Assembly (NCBI GenBank): GCA_031769625.1
Contig: JAUIMM010000686.1
Location: 2,046,001 to 2,110,000, forward strand
Direction: 5' to 3'
Origin: Taudactylus pleione
Taxonomy: Eukaryota > Chordata > Amphibia > Anura > Myobatrachidae
Length of the DNA: 64,000 nucleotides
Below, piece after piece: positions 52,491-63,540 of this stretch; within the stretch, counting starts at the first letter, position 1; each line of letters starts with the position of its first letter. Both the position numbers and the translations under genes were made by a program. The notes under the pieces were generated by a model, which saw only the letters and a list, made by a program, of their open reading frames with translations, ran no database searches and was not told the DNA's origin.

Positions 52491-55400
52491 ACTTACAATA
52501 TTCCTTATTTATCACGTTATTAAATAATACATATCTCAGTTGTTTATCACTGGTAAATCACTTTAAAGGATTTATTATATAATCTTCATACCACGGAATT
52601 AAATAGTATATATTATAGCTGTTTATCGCTGATATATCACTTTGAAGGTTTTATTATATTAGCTTATAATATATAATATTAGGAGGTTTTATTACTTTGT
52701 ATTACAATGATCTTTTGTGAATTAGAGGTATACAATATTACCATCTTTATATCTCATTATTTATAATTGTGAATACCTATTGATCTATACACCCTAAATG
52801 TCGCTATTTAGTGTTGTAAGTCGCACAAGAAATAATTGCTTTCCAGACTTTGATTGTGGTTCCAAAGCACAAAAAAGATATTATTCAACAAAAAGCATAT
52901 AGTTACACGCCGTGATCTAAATACAATTAGCGCAAACAAATTATACAATCACAAGGTACAGTCGATACATACGCATGCGCTCTGGATCCAGATTTCCCTG
53001 CATCAACTATGAAACCTCCACCAACAAAAAAGAAAGATGACTAACTGCCAGATCCAGGGTGCCTGCTTATGTACCCTTGCAGAGATATGCAATACAATAG
53101 AACAAGTTGGCAAGATTCCATTGGTTTTTCCTCTTGGTTCTTCTGTTACGATGCAGTTCATAGGTCAGTTTGTATTGTGATAGTTCAGCCTTCCAACACC
53201 TCTTTGTGTGCATTTTCCCACCGAAGAACAAGGCTAATAAACATTACATTACAGAGTACATTTCAATGCCTATCTCTCTATGATCCATAATTCGCAGACG
53301 CATGTTGCGATCTCCTTGCCGATGGAACCGGAAGTCTTCAAATAAACAGTGGTTTAGAATAGCACCAAACATGGTCTGCTTATCATGTACTAAACCTTAG
53401 ATCTTAAATACAGTCACTTCATAACATAATTAATAATGAATATAACCTTTAATATTAACCCTAATGCTAGGGAACCTTTCTATGTAAGTGTGCAATGTGT
53501 AAGTGTAGGGATATTAAGAAAAGATGCTAGTATACGTGCTGCGTCTGCATGTTTGTGGAGTACACCATGGTACGTGTTTTGCAGGATTGTTCATATTATA
53601 TGTTTTAGTAAATGTATGCATTTATATAATGAGGACTTTTAACAGTGTTCTATTGCATGGGAAATGCAAGACACTAAATAATAACATCGCCGTATGTACT
53701 GATATTGTGTGAGATTCACTAAAATGGCGTTGAGCGGCCATTCGCAAAATGGCATCTTGTTGCCATTCACAAAATGGTGTCGTGAAGATTTTTGATTTTA
53801 ACAGATTCTGTCTCAGCCAATCATCCGGCTTCGACATAAATGACAATACCTATGGATATTTCAACTAAACATTCAATTAATATATATCTGGAGAATATTT
53901 GTGGATTTGATGCATTGTACCCATACTGTACACTTGTTTCTTTCTATAATCACTGATGACACCACAATATTATTTTCTGTTAATACAATTTTGAAAATAA
54001 TTTTTTTCTATATATCACAGGTGATTAAGTAAATTAATTACGTAATATGAGGAGAATGTTATTTAACTTAATTGATTTGTATTTATATGTTCTTATAAGG
54101 CAACTCATGCAGACAGGATAAATTAATTTCTATATTCTTGTAGACTATAAATTTCAACTGTCAACTATGGATATTATTAATTAGAAAATGAATGATCAAG
54201 ATTACTATGTAAATAATAAATGTACATTATGATGATACCTATAAATTAGATACTTACCACACTTACCCCCAACATTGAATAAATGCTTGCATATCTGCAT
54301 CCATTATAATGATTAATTAATGCAGACCGTAACAAATCAGTTATAAATTGATAATTAATCTTTAAACATGTAGAAACATAATATCAAGGATGACAGACTC
54401 AAACAAAATTAAATATTTTTATTATCGTTAGATATGTAATATATGATGATAGAATCAATGATGTAAGGAATGATGTGATTTAATTAGTGGGATATACCAT
54501 CTGACATCATCAGGAACCTAAAACACACCCCCGTGTGATGCGGTAAGAGATGATAGGTTTACTTACCTTTAAAAGGATATCCGGTTCCCCAACTCTGGAT
54601 AGCCTGGTCAAAGCGATAGCGAAATGTGGGTCGGCGTTTGTGCTACATGCCTGATGATCTCTAATACATTATGTGATGTTACATGTCTGTTTGAATTAAA
54701 TTACCTCCGCCACCCAGTCATCACTGCAGCTGATTAGTGAAATCCATATCAGCGTGCAGTCTAATGAAACAATAGCGGCATTGCTCTGTTAAACGTATAA
54801 ATCATTTCTGTCACTTAGCAGATGATGGCTTAATGCAGGGGATTGAAATTATATCCCACTTGCAGAAGGCCGGCGGAGCACCACATACATACATTTCTAT
54901 TAGGGCAAATTATTTCTATCACTCAGCAGTAGATGGCCTGATGTAAGGAATTGAAATCTATATCCAACGAACAGGAGGACGGTGGAGCCTCGTGTATGCA
55001 CAACCTTGTTAAATAACATCTACTGTTCACTATATAACCTGAAAGTTGGTAATTAAAGAGAAAGTTGTGCTGAATAACATCTATACGTTTGCTGGGGCTA
55101 TAATAATTAACTAACTAACAATTATAAAAGGCACAATAAGATGCCTGAACAGCTAATAATGCACACTAAAAAATAAATCAAGTATACAATAAAGGAATCT
55201 ACAGTATGTCTCTTTTTGGTGAAGTAAACACGTTTATTTGGATGGTTATAACAGTGAGATTATGACTATAGGAATATTAAAGTGAGCATAGAAATTGATG
55301 TTCTGATGAGCACAGCAAGATATAAGGCTGTGAATAAACTGAGATTTATTGTTACACATGTTGCAGCTGAGATTATAAGTGGCAACATGTATCCCAATGT

Positions 55401-55565
55401 CACAAGCGTGGAATTTAGGAGCTGTGTTCCCGGACTGGGCCTTGGATCTGTATTACTTGGCGCAGACGCTCGCTGGAGGAGACGTGGCTTAATGAAGTTT
55501 CTCCGCATGAGGGTGCAGCGAACTGACAGGAGTTTGAGGAATGCGGCAGTAACGTGGTAGCTAGG
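52491..55565. other. AT-rich interior, no gene
   Basis: Low-complexity, non-coding. At 54600-54640 GGATAGCCTGGTCAAAGCGATAGCGAAATGTGGG is a hairpin-plus-GAAAT motif similar to PLE-like tails. Two related stretches at 54800-54860 and 54905-54985 (TATTTCTATCACTCAGCAG...AGGACGGTGGAGC) form a diverged tandem pair of about 115 bp. Frames at 53069-53846 have no domain. Confidence 0.4.
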
Positions 55566-55568
55566 AAG

Positions 55569-57470
55569 CTACGTGGAGCGGCTGGATAGCCGTGGGTAGA
55601 CGTGGGTAGCTGAGTGGCTACGTGGAGCGGCTGGATAGCCGTGGGTAGACGTTGGTAGCTGAGTGGCTACATGGAGCGGCTGGATAGCCGTGGGTAGACG
55701 TTGGTAGCTGAGTGGCTACGTGGAGCGGCTGGATAGCCGTGGGTAGACGTTGGTAGCTGAGTGGCTACGTGGAGCGGCTGGATAGCCGTGGGTAGACGTT
55801 GGTAGCTGAGTGGCTACGTGGAGCGGCTGGATAGCCGTGGGTAGACGTTGGTAGCTGAGTGGCTACGTGGAGCGGCTGGATAGCCGTGGGTAGACGTTGG
55901 TAGCTGAGTGGCTACGTGGAGCGGCTGGATAGCCGTGGGTAGACGTTGGTAGCTGAGTGGCTACGTGGAGCGGCTGGATAGCCGTGGGTAGACGTTGGTA
56001 GCTGAGTGGCTACGTGGAGCGGCTGGATAGCCGTGGGTAGACGTTGGTAGCTGAGTGGCTACGTGGAGCGGCTGGATAGCTGTGGGTAGACGTTGGTAGC
56101 TGAGTGGCTACGTGGAGCGGCTGGATAGCTGTGGGTAGACGTTGGTAGCTGAGTGGCTACGTGGAGCGGCTGGATAGCCGTGGGAAGACGTTGGTAGCTG
56201 AGTGGCTACGTGGAGCGGCTGGATAGCCGTGGGTAGACGTTGGTAGCTGAGTGGCTACGTGGAGCGGCTGGATAGCCGTGGGTAGACGTTTGTAGCTGAG
56301 TGGCTACGTGGAGCGGCTGGATAGCCGTGGGTAAACGTTGGTAGCTGAGTGGCTACGTGGAGCGGCTGGATAGCCGTGGGTAGACGTTGGTAGCTGAGTG
56401 GCTACGTGGAGCGGCTGGATAGCTGTGGGTAGACGTTGGTAGCTGAGTGGCTACGTGGAGCGGCTGGATAGCCGTGGGTAGACGTTGGTAGCTGAGTGGC
56501 TACGTGGAGCGGCTGTATAGCCGTGGGTAGACGTTGGTAGCTGAGTGGCTATGTGGAGTGGCTGGATAGCCGTGGGAAGACGTTGGTAGCTGAGTGGCTA
56601 CGTGGAGCGGCTGGATAGCCGTGGGTAAACGTTGGTAGCTGAGTGGCTACGTGGAGCGGCTGGATAGCCGTGGGTAGATGTTGGTAGCTGAGTGGCTACG
56701 TGGAGCGGCTGGATAGCCGTGGGTAAACGTTGGTAGCTGAGTGGCTACATGGAGCGGCTGGATAGCCATGGGTAGACGTTGGTAGCTGAGTGGCTACGTG
56801 GAGCGGCTGGATAGCTGTGGGTAGACGTTGGTAGCTGAGTGGCTACGTGGAGCGGCTGGATAGCTGTGGGTAGACATTGGTAGCTGAGTGGCTACGTGGA
56901 GCGGCTGGATAGCCGTGGGAAGACGTTGGTAGCTGAGTGGCTACGTGGAGCGGCTGGATAGCCGTGGGTAAACGTTGGTAGCTGAGTGGCTATGTGGAGC
57001 GGCTGGATAGCCATGGGTAGACGTTGGTAGCTGAGTGGCTACGTGGAGCGGCTGGATAGCCGTGGGTAAACGTTGGTAGCTGAGTGGATACGTGGAGCAG
57101 CTGGATAGCCGTGGGTAGACGTTGGTAGCTGAGTGGCTACGTGGAGCGGCTGGATAGCCGTGGGTAGACGTTGGTAGCTGAGTGGCTACGTGGAGCGGCT
57201 GGATAGCCGTGGGAAGACGTTGGTAGCTGAGTGGCTACGTGGAGTGGCTGGATAGCCGTGGGTAAACGTTGGCAGCTGAGTGGCTACGTGGAGCGGCTGG
57301 ATAGCCGTGGGTAGACGTTGGTAGCTGAGTGGCTACGTGGAGCGGCTGGATAGCCGTGGGTAAACGTTGGTAGCTGAGTGGCTACGTGGAGCGGCTGGAT
57401 AGCCGTGGGTAGACGTTGGTAGCTGAGTGGCTACGTGGAGCGGCTGGATAGCCGTGGCTACGTGGAGCGG
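55569..57470. repeat. 49-bp minisatellite, about 40 units
   Basis: Unit GTGGCTACGTGGAGCGGC plus TGGATAGCCGTGGGTAGACG plus TTGGTAGCTGA, 49 bp. The first 11 or so units are nearly uniform. From about unit 12 on, four variant classes (GCTGTGGG, GGGAAGACG, GGGTAAACG, CCATGGG) alternate. The last unit is chopped (CCGTGGCTACGTGGAGC). It has no coding meaning, since 49 is not a multiple of three and long frames are absent. Confidence 0.97.
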
Positions 57471-57474
57471 CTGG

Positions 57475-57890
57475 AGCGCAGTGGGAAGGCTTGCTTAGTT
57501 GAACTAAGAAACTAGTTGCACTGGCAACTTGTGTGAGCATAGGAGATCCTTTTGTAGTGGACACTGGGAGCTGACAGGCTGAGAGAGAAGGAGAAGGCTC
57601 CTCATTGGTGGTAGTGGGGTCACATGGGCAATCCAAGATGGCCGCTCCCATGGACCGGAGGACAGCGCTTCCTGGAGGTAGTCAGCGGGGACCAGCGGTC
57701 AGCAGGAGCCGGCGTGGGAGCAGCACAGCAGCGGGACCCTCCAGAGGACAACAGCGGAGACTGCCTTGAGAGATGAGAATGGAGCGTACAGCGCGGGAGC
57801 CGGAAGACAGCGCGGGTCAGCGCCCGAACAAGTAAGCGACGGGGTCTGATTCTGGGGTCTCCAGGCCGGCGTGTGACACCCAAACTCTGA
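57475..57890 (+). other. GC-rich block after minisatellite
   Basis: CpG-rich with GTCACATGGGCAATCCAAGATGGCCGCTCCCATGG, similar to the GC-rich part of the solo LTR (23880-24000: CACATGGCCAGAAGGCAAAATGGCGGCGCCC). It ends GGCCGGCGTGTGACACC, like an LTR tail. It may be an LTR or promoter fragment. Confidence 0.4.
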
Positions 57891-58149
57891 ATAAAGTCAT
57901 TTAGAACAAACTGTAGAGAAGTATAAATATATAGATTTAATTAGAAAGAGAATACATATAACTTAATGGTGAAAGTGGGGAAAGGTTACAAATAATAACA
58001 ATTAAGGATACTGCAGTGATACAAGTAAATATATAAGGCAATGCAGCCTATGATATAAGGGATCCCTATACCAAATGATAAGAGACCTGGATATTCAAAT
58101 TCCACCAATGACAATTAGTGTAATTATACCCCATATGTTCTACTTACTG

Positions 58150-58576
58150 CACTGATATAAGTGATCACATAAGACAATGTAGCCCATGACGCAAGGGACG
58201 CTTATATCAAATAAGAGATTTACACTATATATACACACATACTGTAAATCCTACTAAGGGTAGTTTCTTACAGTATTTATACCCCAAATATTCTATAGGT
58301 GAGTCTCATAAAAATTTAAATTTGAGATAATCTTGGCCTATTTATAATAACTCATCATATGTTAAATGCTCATAAATTGAAGACAAGACAAGAATTTTGA
58401 AGATCGCACACGGACATAGAGCAATTTTTTATTATCACACTCAATACTTTATTCACAATTTCTACACTACTATCTTTTATATTTTCGCTATTTTTATATA
58501 TCATATATATTTTATATGTACTTAAAGGTTATATTTTATTTTGTTGTGCGCCATATACAGATTTTCTTCCTTTCTA
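58150..58576 (-). repeat. Right long inverted repeat
   Basis: Uninterrupted partner of 50583-50724 plus 52197-52490. Confidence 0.88.
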
Positions 58577-59130
58577 GTCAATGGTCACCAGCTACTGTTC
58601 AACGCTATTCCCTACCATCCACATTTACATAGAAGGGGAATATAATCATGTGGCGAGCAAAGCAAGCCACTGAGCCCGAAGCGTGGTGAGCAAAGCGAGC
58701 CCGCGATTGGACAAGTTTCTTATTTAGGTGGACTTTATGGGCATGGAATCGCACTTCCGCCCTCACATCACTTCCAGGTCCTTAGCAACGAAAGGGAAAT
58801 AAGCTCTACCACAGAATTACTGCAGTATAATAAAATGGAGGATTCAACCCTTTGACCAGTCACATGGTAAAAGGTAGGTAGGCACAGGAAAACAAATGCA
58901 GATCTGCACAGAACAGAGTAGACTTAACCAGCAGAGTGCAAAACAAAAGCTGGTCACATAAAATCACTGTCAAGACTATATGATACAAAAATAGAAGTGC
59001 TGTGGATACAGTACACTCCCTGTCTGATATCTGTAGATATAACTATTTATCAAGGCAAACACATAAGAAAAAAAGACAAAATCATTGTAATGCATGCATA
59101 ACAATTACACAAGATCCCTATGAGACATAA
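58577..59130. other. Possible BEL LTR remnant
   Basis: 58640-58720 reads ATCATGTGGCGAGCAAAGCAAGC, then CGAAGCGTGGTGAGCAAAGC: tandem GCGAGC/GAGCAAAGCGAGC words. It lies just 3' of the BEL coding remnant (minus strand), where a 3' LTR would be expected. No matching 5' LTR is in the window. Confidence 0.3.
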
Positions 59131-59139
59131 GAATCACAG

Positions 59140-59425
59140 TCTCTGTAATTTGTCTTACGGATGTCTTAGTAGTTCCATCTTTAATTACTTTGACTGCAAT
59201 TTTTCAGAATCTTTCCATCTCTATTGGGAAAGGTTGTAACAATGAATCCCATTGAGGTTGTAACAATGAATCCCATTGGCCACTCATTTTGATTGACCTG
59301 TTTGTCTTTAAGTAGCACAAGGTCCTTTTCTTGTATGTTGGTACAATTAGATTGCCATTTGCAACGATTTTGTAGAGTAGTCAGGTACTCACACTTCCAA
59401 AAGGTATTAGCAAAACACTCTGCAA
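59140..59425 (-). pseudogene. BEL integrase C-terminal (DUF5641-like) fragment
   Basis: Minus-strand text reads FWKCEYLTTLQNRCKWQSN, then NIQEKDLVLLKDKQVNQNEW and PMGFIVTT. This is the motif of the domain at the end of BEL integrases (FW..W..EYL..LQ.R.KW...........GD.VLL.D......WP.G). A small internal duplication at 59243-59277 repeats GGTTGTAACAATGAATCCCATTG. Confidence 0.75.
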
Positions 59426-59435
59426 TATGAATGAG

Positions 59436-59962
59436 TCATGCGATAGCTCCTATGAGTGTCATCCACTTTGAAAAAGGTTTGAAATGATGAAGCTTAAGCT
59501 GATCCCTTGTAACAGTAGTAACGAACAACGTAGTTACTTGTGGGTGAAGATCTGCATCATATTCAGGGCTTATCAATTTGAAAGAGTGTCTGGCAATGAG
59601 TGATTCATCGTCTGGATGTAACAAGAATGTTGGACCTGTTAACCAGGTGGTGCTCATCAGAAGTGCTGCAGGAACTGACCTAGTGGCATGGTCTCCATGG
59701 TTTTTATCTGTAGGCACATAATTCCATTCTTCTGGAAAAAAAAAAAAGATCTTCTGATGTTTTTCACTCTGTTACCGACATACATATGGAATCTTCTTGT
59801 TTGGTTATATATGTAACCTAGAACTGACTTACTATCAATGTAGAATTTAACCGCATTTGGTTTGATGTCTAATTCTGCTAATATAAGCTCTGCTATTTCT
59901 GCTGCTAGTACAGCTCCACACAGTTCAAGTCTCGGAATAGTGTGTTGAGGTTGTGGTGCCAA
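59436..59962 (-). pseudogene. BEL/Pao RNase H region
   Basis: Two frames: IPRLELCGAVLAAEIAELIL, DIKPNAVKFYIDSKSVLGYI and YNQTRRFHMYVGNRVKNIR (59657-59962), then PTDKNHGDHATRSVPAALL and TTWLTGPTFL (59436-59717). The D-S-K and D-H-A-T-R motifs are the RNase H-type active site area and its downstream signature in BEL/Pao. The frame shift lies in an A/T run near 59740. RNase H removes RNA from the RNA-DNA hybrid during reverse transcription. Confidence 0.88.
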
Positions 59963-60303
59963 CTTAGCCTAGACTTAATCCAATCTGGCAAACTCCCTTA
60001 GAATCTGTCACCTTTAGGTAAGCGACTGCAGCTATGGCCTTTGTTGAAGCATCTGAGAAAATACAAATCTTCTTGCATTTTGCTCAATAAGTGACATGGA
60101 AGTTTAGCAACATGGAACTTGGATATGCTCTTGGCAATATAAGGAATCTTTCCACATCTCCCATTCTTGTTTCCTTCCTAAGGGTAGTGGTGCATCCCAG
60201 TCTTATAAATCTGCTGAAAGCTCCCTTAGCAAAGACTTCCCTTGTATGGTTACTGGAGCTACAAAGCCTAGTGGGTCATAGAGACTGTTGACTGGATACC
60301 TCT

Positions 60304-61240
60304 TCAGGTGTATGGTCTCTCTTCCATTGACACTTGGAATGTGAAGGTGTCTGTCTTTATATCCCAACTTATTCCTAGACTGTGCTGAACTGGAGTACTA
60401 TCAATGCCTAGCTTTAAGTTCTTTAAATCCTTTACATAATCCTCCGAGTCAAACGCCTTCATAACTCTGGTACTGTTCAAAACTATCTTGTAAAGTCTCA
60501 AATTAGCAACATTTAACATCGCGTTAGCTCTTTTGAGTAGATGTATAGTTCATCTTCAGTAGGCAGGGATTTAAGTCCATCATCCACATAAAAGTGTCTA
60601 TCAATGAATTGCCGTGTATCAGTGCCATATTCCATTGTTCCCTCTTGAGCTGTTCTTCTAATAGGTAGCCACTGCAGGTGAAGGACTATTACCAAAAACA
60701 TGCACTTTCATTTGGTATTCAATGATTTCATCATGCACATCATTGTTACGGCACTAGAGGAACCTTAAATAGTTTCTATTGTCTTCTCTAACAATGAAGC
60801 CATAAAACATCTGTTGGATATCTGCGGTTATAGACACGTTCTTTCCTGAAGTGAATTAACACTCCCAGGAGGTTGTTTATAAAAACTGGTCCAGTGAGGA
60901 GCACTTGAGTCATATACCAGCGCAATCTGACATGGCTTTCGTGGATGGTACACTCCGAAGATTGGGAGATACCAACATTCTTCACTCTTTTCAAGTGGAG
61001 GAGCTTGTTCTGCATGGCCGGTCTATTTCTGAATTATTTTCCAAGTTACGCCTCAGCGAGTTAAATCTTGCAAGAACTTGCTCCTTATTGTTGGGAAGAC
61101 GACATCTAGTTGAACAAAAAGGGAGTGGAGCAACCCAACTATTTGATTCATCTTTGAAGAATTCTTTATCCAGAATTTTTAGAAATTCCTTGTCTTCCAT
61201 TGAAGGTGCAGTTTTATTGTCATCCTTTGTTGTCTGAAAT
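60304..61240 (-). pseudogene. BEL/Pao reverse transcriptase
   Basis: Pieces in order on the minus strand: MEDKEFLKILDKEFFKDESN and NSWVAPLPF...RRLPNNKEQVLARF (60991-61200), VLLTGP..INNLLGVLIHFR (about 60850-60920), the catalytic DRHFYVDDGLKSLPTEDE (60513-60701), and LGISWDIKTDTFTFQV (60304-60519). The YVDD box holds the two catalytic Asp residues. Frame shifts separate the pieces, so no full protein remains. Confidence 0.88.
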
Positions 61241-61449
61241 ACAGTGTCACCAAGAAATTCACCATCCTTCTAACATGTAACAAGCTCTCTGTCAGTAGGA
61301 TTAACTTTACCTTGTTGAACTGTTCCGGTGAGACTCTCTTTTATAAAGAAGTGATTAGGGCATGGTTCAAATAGGGATACACAACCATTTTCCAGCATGT
61401 TTGTATTGAAGGCATTGACGTTGTCTGGTCTGCGCACCCACTACATCAC

Positions 61450-62310
61450 CCACAAACAAACATCACCCACTATTACCCATTCTAAGTCGAGTCTTTGGGC
61501 ATAGGGTGCATTGTGAGGGTTGATGCATTGTTGAAGAACTTTGTGTACCCTCAGTATGTCTCTTCCAAGCAGAAGAATAATTTTTGTGGCATTATCCAAA
61601 TAGTGGGATGTGATCAGCAATAGCTCTCAAGTGGGGGTGATGACGTGCAATGTCAGGTGTAGGGATCTCACTCCTGTTGTTTGGCAATTGATCACACTAT
61701 AAGTGTAGGAAGAGGAAGTTTTAAGCTTCCATCCACAGTCTCTATTATGTATCTACTTGCTCTTCTTCCTAATTATCTTTCTTCCTGGCACATGTGTTTA
61801 GTGTGTACGGAGTGAAGTTCTCCCCTATGTTGAATAGGTCAAAGAACTCTGACTCAGCTAAAGATCTATTACTTTGATCATCCAAAATGGCATATATTCT
61901 GATGGATGTTTCTGAATGTCTTTGAGATACACCTTGACCAAGCATATTTTTGAACAGGATCGACTGCTATTACTGCTTGGGACACCTCAGTACATATAGA
62001 TGTGACTAAAGTTTCCATCTTTTCACCATATTTCTCCCCGCCGTCCTTTGACATAGGGCCGAGGGTATTGGTAGAATTTGTGTTACAGGTGGGGTGTAAA
62101 GCAGTTACATGTTTCTCACCATCACACTGTAGATTTACAGTCTCTAGAGAGGTGATTTGAGGAAGATCAGCATCGGAAAGTTTTGAAGTAAATTATTTCT
62201 CTCTTGTAAAGGTTTCTCTCTGAAAGTGCAACATTTCTTAAGAGGTTGTTGTCTATCTGGATCGCAAGTGTTTTCACCTCTATCTTGTGTACTGAAATAG
62301 TTATTTTTTA
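61450..62310 (-). pseudogene. BEL protease and zinc-knuckle region
   Basis: Near 61500-61580 the minus strand reads ILLLGRDILRVHKVLQQCIN and PHNAPYAQRLDLEWVIVGDV, the C-terminal part of the BEL protease zone (hallmark LIGRD....HKV......PH.APYAQRLDLGWV..G..C). At 62200-62290 QQPLKKCCTFREKPLQERNN belongs to the knuckle-adjacent region. The aspartic protease active site itself could not be read. Confidence 0.65.
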
Positions 62311-62414
62311 GTTATCGTACCTTTTTGTAGTTCTTTCACCTTTTGGTTAACCTGGGCTGGCTATAAAATGGGAGTTAAAGGCAAAACTTGGATTATTTCT
62401 TGTTTGTGCCAAGT

Positions 62415-63430
62415 TCAGAAAAAATGTTGAAAAGAAATAGAAGGGAGGAAATACCAATTGATTTTCTTCCTTGTACCTCGAGTCTTGGAAGGTCCATTTT
62501 TCTTGTATGCTATATAGAAGTTTCTCAACAATGGGTTTACCCCTTGAGCAGTATCTAAATAGCTGAATCCTGGTAAAAATGGATCAGTTTTAGCTGACTC
62601 TAATTCTAGCAACAGATCTTCAAGTTCTCATAATTTCTGATTATCTGTATTTGAAATTTTGGGAAAGTTTTTAGCTTTCTTGAGAAGGGCTTCTACAATA
62701 ACTGCTAGGTTACCATAACATTTTTCAAGTCGTTCCCATACTAGCTTGAGTCCTATTGAGGGATTAGTCGCATTGACTGGTTTGTGTGTTTTCACGTATT
62801 CTGAAGAATTGCTCCCCATTTTGCTAAAATATCAAATTCTTCACATGTGATGATGTTCAGGTTATTGATTGAGTTCTTAAAGCTGGACCTCCAGGATCTG
62901 TAGTACTCTGGATGGTCATCAAACTGTGTAAGTTCTGTATTAACTAGCTAACCGCAAACCATAAATTTAACAATGTCTGTCATCTCTGATTTAACAACCT
63001 GTGTATGATTAGGTGTATTTAGGAGGTTGTGATTCAATGTATGTCTGATGAGTGGGGCAAGTTTCTGCTGATCATTGTAGTCTGCAAAAAGGTTTTTGTT
63101 CTTGAAAGCAAAATAGTGTATCCTTCGGCTGATCTACACTTGGTACGTGAGCTTGGTGAAGTGAATTTGCATGTGAGAAGGGTTGTACGTCACCGTGGAC
63201 ACTGCCAATGTGTCTGTTGGTTTGTATATTTAAATGTTCAGCATTTACAGCTGGTTCCTCATCATCAGAGCAGGGTGAGCTGCTGTGCTTACTGGTATGA
63301 CTTAGTACATATTCTCTGGTGCGTTTATCAGGGTCTTCTAAAATAATAATTTGGCTACTTAGATCCTCTCTGCTATCTCGGTTTATGGCTGCTTCAAGGG
63401 CCTCAGCCTGTGCCACAGCAGCATCTGCTT
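62415..63430 (-). pseudogene. BEL gag region
   Basis: Fragments EALEAAINRDSREDLSSQI (63072-63416), NATNPSIGLKLVWERLEKCY then KKAKNFPKISNTDNQKL (62628-62819), and LELESAKTDPFLPGFSYLDT then AQGVNPLL (62415-62612). ATNP..GL...W..L...YG.PE.I..AL......FP.I...D...L...... is the typical DUF1759-type gag of BEL elements. The shell-forming protein is broken by stops between these parts. Confidence 0.8.
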
Positions 63431-63540
63431 CTTCTTTTTCTTGCTTCCAAACACGCTTTTTTTAAATTTTAATGCAATCGCCATTTTTGCATGAGGCTCG
63501 TGCTTTTGCGGCATCACATGCTTTGATGGTGGCAGCACTC

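Larger units (their letters stand above)
50583..58576. mobile_element. 8-kb AT-rich unit bounded by long inverted repeats
   Basis: The outer left segment TAGAAAGGAAGAAAATCT at 50583 and right AGATTTTCTTCCTTTCTA at 58559-58576 start inverted repeats of about 450 bp: left 50583-50724 plus 52197-52490 (interrupted by an insertion), right about 58150-58576, roughly 88% alike by eye. Between them is AT-rich non-coding DNA, a 49-bp minisatellite and a GC-rich block. No transposase, RT or recombinase was found and no flanking duplication could be defined. The class is unknown. Confidence 0.6.
59130..63460 (-). mobile_element. BEL/Pao LTR retrotransposon, degenerate
   Basis: On the minus strand, gag (63430 to 62415), a zinc-knuckle/protease zone (about 62300 to 61450), RT (61240 to 60304), RNase H (59962 to 59436) and the integrase C-terminal region (about 59430 to 59140) follow the BEL/Pao order. 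Every domain is broken by stops or frame shifts. The central integrase catalytic core is absent. A MITE begins at 63541 just upstream of gag. Confidence 0.85.

Noticed and set aside
55569..57470. A CRISPR-like array
   Set aside because: Units are contiguous 49-bp tandem copies with no unique spacers, in a eukaryotic repeat context. It is a minisatellite.
57560..57890. CpG-island promoter of a host gene
   Set aside because: No gene follows on either strand, and the sequence resembles the CpG-rich part of the solo LTR at 23.9 kb.
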